From Hyphomonadaceae bacterium UBA1001 (GTDB lineage Bacteria; Pseudomonadota; Alphaproteobacteria; Caulobacterales; Aquidulcibacteraceae), in contig DBAV01000157.1 in assembly GCA_002291875.1 (NCBI GenBank), positions 1 to 20,338 of the forward strand: DNA of 20,338 bases, written 5' to 3'. Position 1 is the first letter of the stretch; each line of letters opens with the position of its first letter. This document shows, piece by piece, positions 14,201 to 20,338 of this stretch. The translations under genes were made by a program, and so were the position numbers. A model generated the notes under the pieces. It made no database searches, had not been told where the DNA came from, and worked only from the letters and a program-made list of their open reading frames with translations.

Positions 14201-16066
14201 GGCGCGCGCCGTACGCACCTCGTGGCGCACCATCACTTCGGCCGCACCCTCGGCGACAAAGCCCTCGGGGTGATCGGTGAACCAGGCGTGGACGTCGCGT
14301 TCTCGCGCCAGGCGCCGTGCGGCTTCGGCCGGCGTTTCACCCTCGGGCCCGATCGGACGCGCCTGGCGCGCCGCCACGGCGTCGGATTCGGCGTCAATGC
14401 CCGCGATCCTGAGCTTCAGGCTCGCGATCCGTTCCTCGGTTTCGGCGATGGCACGGTTCAGACCCGCCAGGTCGATGCTGTTGACATTGGTCTCGATCGC
14501 CTGGACCGCCAGGCGCACCTGGGCCAACCCCTCGCGCTCGGACGAGACCAGCGCCACGGCAAGCTCGCGGATCCCTTTGGGCAGCTTTTCGCGCAGCACC
14601 TGCAGTGCCGCATCCCCATGTGACACCACCAGGACGCGCTGGCCACGCGCCATCGCATGGCAGATGATGTTGGCGATGGTGTGGGTCTTGCCGGTGCCGG
14701 GGGGCCCCTGCACGACCAGTCCGTGTCCGGCGTCGAGTGCGCGCACGATCGATCGCTGAGCATCGTTGGCGGGCTTTGGAAAATAAAGTTCGGGCGAGGG
14801 TGCCTCGGCGGCGTCCTCCGACCAGCCCGGCCGCGCGCCCGGTTCGTGCTCGACCACCAGCCGACGCACCGCTTCGGGAATGTCGGTCTCCGGGTGTTTC
14901 TGGAACCAAGCCGACAGGCGGTCGATGTCCTGCAGCCGGAAATTTTCCGAGCGGGGGCGCAGATAGAGCGCCCATTCATCGCTTACGACCAGTGCGTCGT
15001 CATCGGCTGCTGGCCGGGCCGGCCGGTCGGACCGTTCGCCCCGCCACACACCGCCAGGCGAAAACCGCGCGGCCACCTGCTGGCAGGGCGCGACAAAGGT
15101 TTCGCGGCGGAATGGATCAATGCCGCCGTCCTCCTCATTGACCCGCACAAGGTGCGCCTCGATGTCCTCGAAGACCTCACGCACGGCCGGAATGTCGATG
15201 CCGTCGAAGATCCGCGAGGCCAGCGTGCTTGCCGCCTCGGTCGGCCAGACGATCACCTCGCCGGTGGTGTCGTGGGTCTCGACCTCGACACGCCGCTCCA
15301 GAAGGGGATGGCGCACATCGACATGGCCGACGCGCCACTGCACCATCCCCACACCCAGCACGAACTCCATCGGCCGGGGGAATTGCGCGTTGCGCTTGCG
15401 CTCGGCCAGCCGGAACAGCTTTTGATAGATGGCGTGGGCGCGCCGGACCGGAATCTCGGCCTGCGACCACACCGCCCAGGTCTGGTCGAGCCAGCCTTCG
15501 ACCTGCGCACGCAGGCCCGGAATGCGGTCAATCTGAAGCCGCACATCCCATGCGACCGCAATCGGCGGGCCAGACCCGGCGGACGGCGTATCCCCTTCGG
15601 GCACAGCCGCACCATGGTCCACCGGATCGGGATAGCACGGAACGATGTCGGCATCCCCGACCCCGCCCTGGCTGCGCAGGTCCCCCAGCCGCCCCGCATC
15701 GATCCCGCGTTCATGCCGCTCGGGCAGGACCTGCGGGCGGCGTTGCGGATCATTGTCCAGATGGCTCAGCCAGACCCGGATGTCAGGCGGCGGTACCGGC
15801 GCGGGGGTCAGCTCCAGCCGCGAGAGCGCCACCCAGGCCTCGCGGCTTTCCGGCACACCCTCGCGCACCACCTCGACCCGCACATCGAAGCGCACGCCCG
15901 GCAATTGCTCGAGGTCGCTGCGGGTCAGGGCAAGGTTCCGATAGGCATCGAGGTTCGACACCGGGCGTTCGCCCAGGCGGATGATCTCGCGAATGTAGTC
16001 GAGCAGATTGACCAGATCGGCGTTCACACGCCCCTGGACGACCGCCCCCGCACCGCTGTCGGCCAT
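11222..16066 (-). CDS. Giant SF1 (UPF1-like) helicase with C-terminal PD-(D/E)xK nuclease domain
   Basis: A 1614-residue protein. Residues 1 to about 440 are not recognised and include a predicted beta-rich part (about 200-330). Helicase motifs follow: NDAQRSIVRAL and Walker A GPPGTGKT (about 454-461), VLVVSHGDAAL, Walker B ILDEASQSS (about 1127-1135), GDDRQVTPT (about 1150), LTEHFRC (about 1205), TFQGDERDIMFLSM (about 1320) and FNVALSRARDR (about 1360). Between Walker A and B lies an unusually long helical insert of about 670 residues. A nuclease domain of the DUF559/MTES_1575 type follows: FEQDLAAALRARGW (about 1410), YRIDIVIEG and LAVECDGD (about 1452). A small beta-rich tail ends the chain. 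The architecture is known from stand-alone anti-phage proteins, a role inferred here. GAGGA seven bases before ATG 16066 supports the start. Confidence 0.87.
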   Translation of the reverse strand: MADSGAGAVVQGRVNADLVNLLDYIREIIRLGERPVSNLDAYRNLALTRSDLEQLPGVRFDVRVEVVREGVPESREAWVALSRLELTPAPVPPPDIRVWLSHLDNDPQRRPQVLPERHERGIDAGRLGDLRSQGGVGDADIVPCYPDPVDHGAAVPEGDTPSAGSGPPIAVAWDVRLQIDRIPGLRAQVEGWLDQTWAVWSQAEIPVRRAHAIYQKLFRLAERKRNAQFPRPMEFVLGVGMVQWRVGHVDVRHPLLERRVEVETHDTTGEVIVWPTEAASTLASRIFDGIDIPAVREVFEDIEAHLVRVNEEDGGIDPFRRETFVAPCQQVAARFSPGGVWRGERSDRPARPAADDDALVVSDEWALYLRPRSENFRLQDIDRLSAWFQKHPETDIPEAVRRLVVEHEPGARPGWSEDAAEAPSPELYFPKPANDAQRSIVRALDAGHGLVVQGPPGTGKTHTIANIICHAMARGQRVLVVSHGDAALQVLREKLPKGIRELAVALVSSEREGLAQVRLAVQAIETNVNSIDLAGLNRAIAETEERIASLKLRIAGIDAESDAVAARQARPIGPEGETPAEAARRLARERDVHAWFTDHPEGFVAEGAAEVMVRHEVRTARAELGADIDTLDGSLPAVAELPAGPTIAALHSSLIRAAELDARPPDAGITLLAGAPRDDISDLARRLAAIADLHADGPGWVLAQARVPEGVVRESVAGWAEAAQALRVQAQMFLTAPVTVAPDDHRDPMLRQTVSAAGVRARPLGFVARLMAPRALRARLDAIRVAGAVPGAGDWQQVNRWLAWREGFDALAHRWNTMAPRLGAPQLDAAGGDPVGALEAALEPVTLFLELSDPVQRQHLLALTRHLVAGAAPERFLVDARHATDVARAVQAGADREHLSGAVAARTRLVQRFTGSAATIAVRMREFLTLRLGNAAVTHSQIAAEWEEGRSHLARIEALDARRHALGKACAELADLGAPEFAQRLRSQPAGPQNDPVLVEGWERAWDWAVLWGRLGALANRDRMAELAAERRRLEDTLQASFASLVEELTWRNLKQRLSGQVMDALNRYSTAVARIGKGTGKAAGQARRDAQSAMQTCYGAIPCWIMPSYRVAEQLPSEPGIFDLVILDEASQSSVEELPALMRARKVLIVGDDRQVTPTAAFRDQGQITRLRKTFLDGRAYESLLTPDQSIYTLMKSVFPARSVMLTEHFRCVEPIIRFSDQFYPRPLIPLRLPTRQDRLDPPLVDILVPHGVREEGTKINIPEAEVIVDEIAALVEDPAMHGRSIGVVSLIGADQAELISRMVLERIGEDAWLRHRIACGDSATFQGDERDIMFLSMVAAAGVKLAASTTDIYRQRFNVALSRARDRMVLVRSIRPEDVRPNDLKAKVMAHFVNPFMNVAGHVAPPGTLFEQDLAAALRARGWRVSTQVGPPGYRIDIVIEGADGRRLAVECDGDTALSADAWREARARQSVLERVGWRFWRTWECDYRLEPDAVMAALEARLAAEGIAPCGTEEAPPALTLHKVAGPRARAPAGAILDIAPIAASVAAGDIVDVRRADGSIERYRAGDDGAIAAALVGAPLDEELTVEGEAILVLGVAVDPDADGEVDPPA

Positions 16067-16199
16067 CGCACGTCCTCGAAAGTCCGCGCGTCTAGCATGC
16101 GCCTCCGGGCGGCGGAACGGGGCGGCGGATGAACTTTCGGCAGGGCACGCAGCACCCAGTACACAGCCGTGCCGCCGGCCCAAAGGCGTCGATCCAACG

Positions 16200-16234
16200 A
16201 AAAAGGGCGCCGATCCACACGGACCGGCGCCCTT
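16200..16234 (-). terminator. Rho-independent terminator of the diiron protein gene
   Basis: Read on the minus strand, a ten-base perfect stem (arms 16234-16225 and 16212-16203, GGCGCC-rich), one mismatch, three more pairs and a four-base loop are followed by five T residues (plus-strand A-run 16200-16204). It lies 44 bases after the stop of the diiron gene and insulates it from the helicase gene. The remaining 16067-16199 holds the helicase promoter region and no gene. Confidence 0.9.
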
Positions 16235-16277
16235 GATGGTGCTTGCCCGCCGGGGCGCAGGGCAGTACCGCGACAGG

Positions 16278-17402
16278 CTATTCCGCAGCGATCTTCAGCG
16301 CGTCGATCCGGGTGGCGAAATTGATGGTCTGGAGGAAACGGATGCCCTCCTCGGCGATGTCGTCGCCCACCATGTGGTCGCCCTCGGCCTCGAACTCGGC
16401 GAAGTCGACATACATCGCATAGAACGCCCGGGTGCGGTCGGTGATGATGCCCGCATTCCACAGCGTCTTGACCAGCACGCGGAAAATGTTGGTGGCCTCT
16501 TTCATGCGGGCCCGGCGCTCGGCGTCGGTGGCCACTTCCTGGAAGGCCACCATCACCTTGTCGGCATCCAGACCAAAGCGCTCATAGATGTCCTTCATCT
16601 GGTGCGGCGCCACCAGGTTGAACAACAGCGTCTGGAAGCAGTGTGCGGCCCAGTCCTCGACGATGGCGTGCTCTTCGGGCGACAGCTTGGGAATGGTGCG
16701 ATCGGCCCAGATCTTGCCGAACTTGTGGTGGAAGGCCTCATCGGTCATCACCAGCTGGGTCAGCTTGCGCGCCAGCGGGTCATCCCATTCCTTGAAGATG
16801 GTGGCGAAGGCACCCATCGCCAGGCCCTCGATCAGCATCTGCATGCCGACGATCTTCTTGTAGACCTCGGGCGCGTGCACGACCTCGACCAGAAGGCCCT
16901 TCAGCACCTCGCCGCACGGCAGCGGGCTGCCCCAGCGGGCGCGGATGTACTTGGCAAAGGCGGTCACGTGCCGGGCTTCTTCGCGGCACTGGTTGGCGGC
17001 GTATTCCTGTGCCCCCGCATCGCGGAGGACATGGCACAGCGATGCCGACAGGTTCAGCGCCCCCTGCTCGCCATGGAGGATGGCCGACAGCTGCCAGCGG
17101 GCCATCTCGTTGACGAAGGCGATCTTCTGCGCCGGCTTGTCCGCAAAGAAGTCGCGGACATAATCGGTTTCCAGCGCCGGGACCAGGTAGTCCGGCATGA
17201 TCTGCCGGTTCTCCATGTCATAGGGCTCGGTGAAGTCGATGTATTTAGGATCCAGCGGATCCCAGAAATGGTCATGGGTCGCCGAGATGATCTTGTCGAA
17301 GGCCGTCGAGCGGTCGGTATGGCGGTCGATTTCCAGCATCGCGGCGAAATCGGTGGGCGCCACCGCGTCATAAATCTGATCCTTGGTGATCTGGCTGGCC
17401 AT
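16278..17402 (-). CDS. Ferritin-like diiron protein (putative oxygenase or oxidase)
   Basis: A 374-residue, mostly helical, soluble protein. It carries a full diiron carboxylate set in the ferritin-like order: Glu112 in ILHGEQGAL, Glu142-x-x-His145 in CREEARHVTAF, Glu192 in LIEGLAMGAF, and Glu222-x-x-His225 in TDEAFHHKFG. This arrangement is used by ribonucleotide reductase R2-like and AurF-like enzymes to activate O2. The family cannot be narrowed further, and the substrate is unknown. The start ATG 17402 follows a GGGAGG site at good distance. The gene is monocistronic: a strong terminator follows and a 14-bp perfect palindrome lies 114 bases upstream, suggesting its own regulator. Confidence 0.8.
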   Translation of the reverse strand: MASQITKDQIYDAVAPTDFAAMLEIDRHTDRSTAFDKIISATHDHFWDPLDPKYIDFTEPYDMENRQIMPDYLVPALETDYVRDFFADKPAQKIAFVNEMARWQLSAILHGEQGALNLSASLCHVLRDAGAQEYAANQCREEARHVTAFAKYIRARWGSPLPCGEVLKGLLVEVVHAPEVYKKIVGMQMLIEGLAMGAFATIFKEWDDPLARKLTQLVMTDEAFHHKFGKIWADRTIPKLSPEEHAIVEDWAAHCFQTLLFNLVAPHQMKDIYERFGLDADKVMVAFQEVATDAERRARMKEATNIFRVLVKTLWNAGIITDRTRAFYAMYVDFAEFEAEGDHMVGDDIAEEGIRFLQTINFATRIDALKIAAE

Positions 17403-17511
17403 GATGTCGTCAACCTCCCGTCACGCACGCGGGCGCCGGCCCGCAGAGCCCCGGTCGCACGCGGGGCGTCTCCAGTATGAAGGTCTCACAGCGCAGCCGC
17501 ACCTTCAAGTG

Positions 17512-17535
17512 AAAAATGACGCATGCGTCAGTTTT
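17512..17535. promoter_or_regulatory. Long palindromic operator candidate upstream of the diiron gene
   Basis: TGACGCATGCGTCA (17517-17530) is a perfect 14-base inverted repeat. It is flanked by AAAA (17512-17515) and TTTT (17532-17535), so symmetry extends over 24 bases with one mismatched pair. It lies in the 189-bp region between the permease stop and the diiron gene ATG. A half-site copy, ATGACG, recurs at 17539-17544. A minus-strand TTGAAG hexamer lies just downstream of the palindrome. The form suits a TetR-like dimer, but no regulator gene is in the window. Confidence 0.5.
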
Positions 17536-17591
17536 GCGATGACGTTTCGGTGAGCCCCTCGGCGAGCGCTGTTGTCACGGCGTGCCGGACG

Positions 17592-19037
17592 TCACTCCGC
17601 CCCCGCCCGGGCACTTTCTTCGGCCCTTGTTGGCACGGGCGAAAGCGGCAGCGTGGCCGCCAGCGCGATCCCCGATACGAGGACCGCAAGCCCGATCCCG
17701 ACGCTCAGGGGGCCTGACGGCAGGCTAAGCGCGTAATTCACGCCGGAGATGGTCATCGCAAAGGCCGCGACACAGAACACCACCGGCAGCACCGGATAGA
17801 GAGGAACCCGGAAGGGGCGATCCGCATGGGGCCGGCGCACGCGCAGCACGATCACCGCCAGTCCGGTCGCCAGCATGAAGCCCCAGTAGAACGGCGCCGA
17901 ATAGGCCACCAGCGCCTCGAACCCGTCCCGCGAGGTCGCGCCGAGCCACACCAGACCCAGCGCAACCGCCGCCTGAAGCCAGATTGCGTTGACCGGGGCA
18001 CCGCGACGTGCGTCCCATTTGCCCAAGGGCCCCATGCCGCCGAAATCGCGTGCACAGGACCAGGTGGTGCGTGCACCGACCATGATGGTCGCATTGATCG
18101 ACGAAATGACCGCGAAGCCCACGGCGAGGGCGATTGCCACGCCTGCCGCCGCCCCGAAGGCACGCTCCATCAGATCGGACGCCGGCGAGCGCGATTGCGC
18201 CAGCCCTTCGACCCCCAGGCCGCGCAGGAAGGCCCAGGTGACAGCGATATAAAGCACCGTGATCAGCAGGATCGACCCCACCAGGGCGCGCACCATGCCG
18301 CGCCGTCCGTCCCGCACCTCGGCCGAAAGGGTCGCAATCTCGTTCCATCCCCCGAAGGCCAGCATCACGAACACCATCGCCCCGCCAAACGCCGCCAGCG
18401 AGGCCGTCGGCGTGCCCGGGCCTGTGGTCGCCGGCGGGATGGCCTGCATCACCAGCGCGACGCCCGCCAGCAGCAGAACCACAAGGCCCGCGATCTCCAT
18501 GAAGGTCAGTGCAAGATTGCCGCCCGCACCCCGCCGCGTGCCCAGGAGGTTGAACGCCGTCAGCAAGGCGATCGCACCCACCGCCCACAATGCGGATGCG
18601 GTGTTTTCGGGCATCGCCGCCGCCGGCACCGCCTCCGCCAGCAGCGGATGGAGATAATTGCCCAGCACGAAACCCAGCGCCGCGATCGAGGTGGTGTTGA
18701 TGACCGCCAGCTTCACCCACGCCGACAGGAATGCCACACGGCGGCCATAGGCCAGCCCCTGAAAATGGTACTCGCCCCCTGCGCTGGGAAAGGTGGTGGC
18801 CAGTTCGGCATAGCACAGCGCCCCGATCAGCGAGATCAACCCACCGGCCAGCCATGCCCAGTAGATCGCCTGCTGGTTGCCGGCATTCGCGGCAATCAGG
18901 GTGGGCGACTGGAACACCCCCATGCCCACCACCATGGCGACCGACAGCATCATCACGAAGAACACCGACAGCGTGCGCGTCGGCGCGCCTTCCGTCTCCG
19001 GCCGCACGTCCATCTGCCGCTCCCGCCAATTGGTCAT
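17592..19037 (-). CDS. APC-superfamily amino acid permease
   Basis: About 481 residues with around 12 membrane segments. The first helix carries the family signature VVGMGVFQSPTLIA, and the region around helix 2-3 reads ISLIGALCYAELATTFPSAGGEYHF, characteristic of APC transporters of amino acids, polyamines or related amines. Other marks are the ISSINATIMVGART segment and RPFRVPLYPVLPVVF near the end. Substrate cannot be predicted. Two starts are possible: ATG 19037 (AGGA upstream) and ATG 19013 (GGGAG six bases upstream); both leave the membrane part intact. The gene is divergent from the small membrane protein gene at 19171. No convincing terminator was seen after the stop. Confidence 0.87.
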   Translation of the reverse strand: MTNWRERQMDVRPETEGAPTRTLSVFFVMMLSVAMVVGMGVFQSPTLIAANAGNQQAIYWAWLAGGLISLIGALCYAELATTFPSAGGEYHFQGLAYGRRVAFLSAWVKLAVINTTSIAALGFVLGNYLHPLLAEAVPAAAMPENTASALWAVGAIALLTAFNLLGTRRGAGGNLALTFMEIAGLVVLLLAGVALVMQAIPPATTGPGTPTASLAAFGGAMVFVMLAFGGWNEIATLSAEVRDGRRGMVRALVGSILLITVLYIAVTWAFLRGLGVEGLAQSRSPASDLMERAFGAAAGVAIALAVGFAVISSINATIMVGARTTWSCARDFGGMGPLGKWDARRGAPVNAIWLQAAVALGLVWLGATSRDGFEALVAYSAPFYWGFMLATGLAVIVLRVRRPHADRPFRVPLYPVLPVVFCVAAFAMTISGVNYALSLPSGPLSVGIGLAVLVSGIALAATLPLSPVPTRAEESARAGAE

Positions 19038-19170
19038 CCCTGTCCTGCGGCACCGGAGGCGGGCGCGTCCACCACCACACGCACCTTGGCGCCCGCGCGC
19101 GGGCGCTTGCCAGGCGAGGCAATCTGGCAGACCCTGGACGCACCCAGCAGCGTGACGAAGGGACAGCGTC

Positions 19171-19632
19171 ATGTGGCAAGCGCAGGTCGCACATTTCCTG
19201 TGGCAATGGTCGCATCGGCGCAGGCTGGGGCCGATCGGGTTTGCCGGTCTGGGCGCAGCCGTTGCGGGCGTGCTGGGCGGGACCATGTTCGGTGGCACAC
19301 TTGGCCTGCTAGAGAGTGGTCGCAATGCGAAATTCACCGACGACGCACCGCGCTGGTGGGTGCACCTGGCGAGCGCGGTCGGGTTGCCCACCGCGGCAGG
19401 CCTGATTTTTGGCGGCGCATTTGTGGTGGTGGGCGCCGTCCTGGGCCTGCGGGTGTTCTGGATGCAGGAGCGCCAAAGGGCGGACCTGCTGGCGCAGGGC
19501 CATCCGGTGCCCGCATCACGCCCCGAGGGCATGTTGCCGCCCGGCATGGGTGTGGCCATCCGCGCCGCAGTCATCATTGCGGTATGTGTCGGGACGGTCT
19601 GGGGGCTGGTGACCTTTGCGCCCGGCATCTGA
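19171..19632 (+). CDS. Hypothetical small membrane protein
   Basis: A 153-residue protein that I do not recognise. Three hydrophobic segments are visible: about 21-48 (glycine-rich, GFAGLGAAVAGVLGGTMFGG), about 64-95 (ending VVGAVLGLRVFW) and about 125-150. A short charged stretch MQERQRADLLAQG links the second and third. AAGGGA seven bases before ATG 19171 supports translation, and the hydrophobic pattern and codon use argue for a real gene. It lies just upstream of chvI on the same strand, with a strong hairpin between them. Confidence 0.65.
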   Translation: MWQAQVAHFLWQWSHRRRLGPIGFAGLGAAVAGVLGGTMFGGTLGLLESGRNAKFTDDAPRWWVHLASAVGLPTAAGLIFGGAFVVVGAVLGLRVFWMQERQRADLLAQGHPVPASRPEGMLPPGMGVAIRAAVIIAVCVGTVWGLVTFAPGI

Positions 19633-19637
19633 TCGGC

Positions 19638-19670
19638 GAGCCGAGGTTGCCAAGGGCAAGCCTGCGGCTC
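19638..19670 (+). terminator. Long imperfect hairpin between the small membrane protein gene and chvI
   Basis: Fourteen base pairs form with two single-base bulges: GAGCCG (19638-19643) with CGGCTC (19665-19670), AGG with CCT, and TTGCC with GGCAA around a three-base loop. It begins six bases after the upstream stop and ends 58 bases before chvI. Without a T-run it may be a weak terminator, an RNA-stability element or part of the chvI leader. Confidence 0.45.
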
Positions 19671-19728
19671 TAATCGGGAACCTGCGGTGGCGCGTTCGCG
19701 TCCCCAAGGCCGAACACAAGGATGGCCC

Positions 19729-20338
19729 ATGCCCACGATCGCCCTGGTCGACGACGACGAAAACGTCGTGGCCTCGCTGAAGATGTTCTTCGAGTCCGAG
19801 GGCTTCTCGGTGCGCACCTATCATGACGGGGCCAGTGCGCTGACCGCGCTGACCGAAACGCCGCCGGACCTTGCCGTGCTGGATATCAAGATGCCGCGCA
19901 TGGACGGTCACGAGGTGCTGCGTCGGCTGCGGGTGACGTCGAACCTGCCGGTGATCTTCCTGACCTCGAAGGACGAGGAGATCGACGAGGCGATCAGCTT
20001 CAACATCGGCGCAGACGATTTCATCAAGAAACCCTATTCCCAGCGCCTGCTGGCCGACCGGGTGCGTGCCATCCTTCGGCGTGCCCATGCCGCGCCGTCG
20101 GGGCAATCGGACGGCGACAAGAAGTCGATGGTCCGCGGGCGCCTGACGCTCGACCCCAACCGCCACGCCTGCGCCTGGGACGGCAAGACGGTGCGCCTGA
20201 CCGTGACCGAATTCCTGATCCTGCAGGCCCTGGCCCAGCGCCCCGGTTTCGTGAAGAGCCGCGACGCGCTGATGGATGCGGCCTATGACGACCAGGTCTA
20301 TGTCGACGACCGCACCATCGACAGCCACATCAAGCGCC
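19729..20338 (+). CDS. chvI: ChvI-type OmpR/PhoB-family response regulator (3' end beyond right edge)
   Basis: The first 203 codons are present. The receiver domain (1 to about 120) has the acidic pocket VDDDE (7-11), phospho-acceptor Asp52 in VLDIKMPRMDG, Thr79 in FLTSKDEEIDE and Lys101 in IKKPYSQRLL. The winged-helix DNA-binding domain shows TVTEFLILQALAQRPGFVKS and YDDQVYVDDRTIDSHIKR, nearly the Rhizobiales ChvI sequence. ChvI is the partner of the membrane sensor kinase ChvG (ExoS) and controls envelope, acid-stress and host-association genes in alphaproteobacteria. AAGGA precedes ATG 19729 at suitable distance. The kinase gene would be expected beyond the edge; it cannot be seen. Confidence 0.95.
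   Translation, partial: MPTIALVDDDENVVASLKMFFESEGFSVRTYHDGASALTALTETPPDLAVLDIKMPRMDGHEVLRRLRVTSNLPVIFLTSKDEEIDEAISFNIGADDFIKKPYSQRLLADRVRAILRRAHAAPSGQSDGDKKSMVRGRLTLDPNRHACAWDGKTVRLTVTEFLILQALAQRPGFVKSRDALMDAAYDDQVYVDDRTIDSHIKR

Noticed and set aside
11222..16066. Whole defence island around the helicase-nuclease
   Set aside because: The neighbours (acetyltransferase, glycosyltransferase, diiron protein, permease) are not defence genes, and no integrase, transposase, tRNA or repeat borders were found.
10604..16132. Three long plus-strand open frames opposite the helicase gene
   Set aside because: They mirror the codon structure of the helicase gene, have low-complexity Arg/Gly/His-rich translations and no motifs; the minus-strand frame carries all helicase and nuclease motifs.
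19091..19104. Perfect 14-base palindrome GCCCGCGCGCGGGC in the permease/small protein divergent region
   Set aside because: It is made only of G and C in a very GC-rich genome, where such runs arise easily; there is no promoter hexamer next to it. The neighbouring TTGCC/GGCAA repeat (19107-19122) is also too short to claim.
19516..20328. Minus-strand open frame opposite chvI
   Set aside because: It is the shadow of the response regulator gene, whose receiver and winged-helix motifs are unmistakable.

Overview
The window is GC-rich, densely packed bacterial chromosome of alphaproteobacterial type, probably a sphingomonad or relative. The best indicator is the gene at the right edge, a near-textbook ChvI response regulator. 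An alpha-type SspB adaptor with a ClpX-binding tail and a ZnuD-like TonB receptor fit the same origin. I see no rRNA, tRNA, CRISPR array, insertion sequence or prophage gene. Base composition looks even by eye, so there is no obvious foreign island.

Layout. (1) 1-2236: a ZnuD-like zinc TonB-dependent receptor (minus strand, cut by the left edge) lies back to back with an sbtA-sbtB pair (bicarbonate permease plus PII-like partner). A perfect Zur-box core sits between them and overlaps -10-like hexamers on both strands. (2) 2321-3545: a DUF3833 lipoprotein, then sspB, whose best start is TTG. (3) 3558-6202, minus strand: a two-gene unit with a GTGA overlap, encoding a nitrilase-fold protein and a flavin amine oxidase. 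Both have Tat signals, and the nitrilase-fold protein lacks the expected catalytic cysteine. (4) 6389-9382, plus strand: an iron-type alcohol dehydrogenase, an MprF/YbhN-type membrane protein and a PIG-L zinc deacetylase. (5) 9328-16066, minus strand: a family 2 glycosyltransferase whose 3' end overlaps that of the PIG-L gene by 55 bp, a PAT-like acetyltransferase, and a 1614-residue protein combining an SF1 helicase with a PD-(D/E)xK nuclease. (6) 16278-17402: a ferritin-like diiron protein with a strong terminator and a long palindrome upstream. (7) 17592-19632: an APC-family permease and a divergent small membrane protein. (8) 19729 to the right edge: chvI.

The two most notable points are these. 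First, the Zur box shared by a zinc receptor and a bicarbonate transporter suggests that zinc starvation switches on bicarbonate import to make up for zinc-poor carbonic anhydrase. Second, the giant helicase-nuclease has the architecture of stand-alone anti-phage proteins, although nothing around it looks like a defence island. All family assignments come from reading motifs in the translated sequence; no database search was run.
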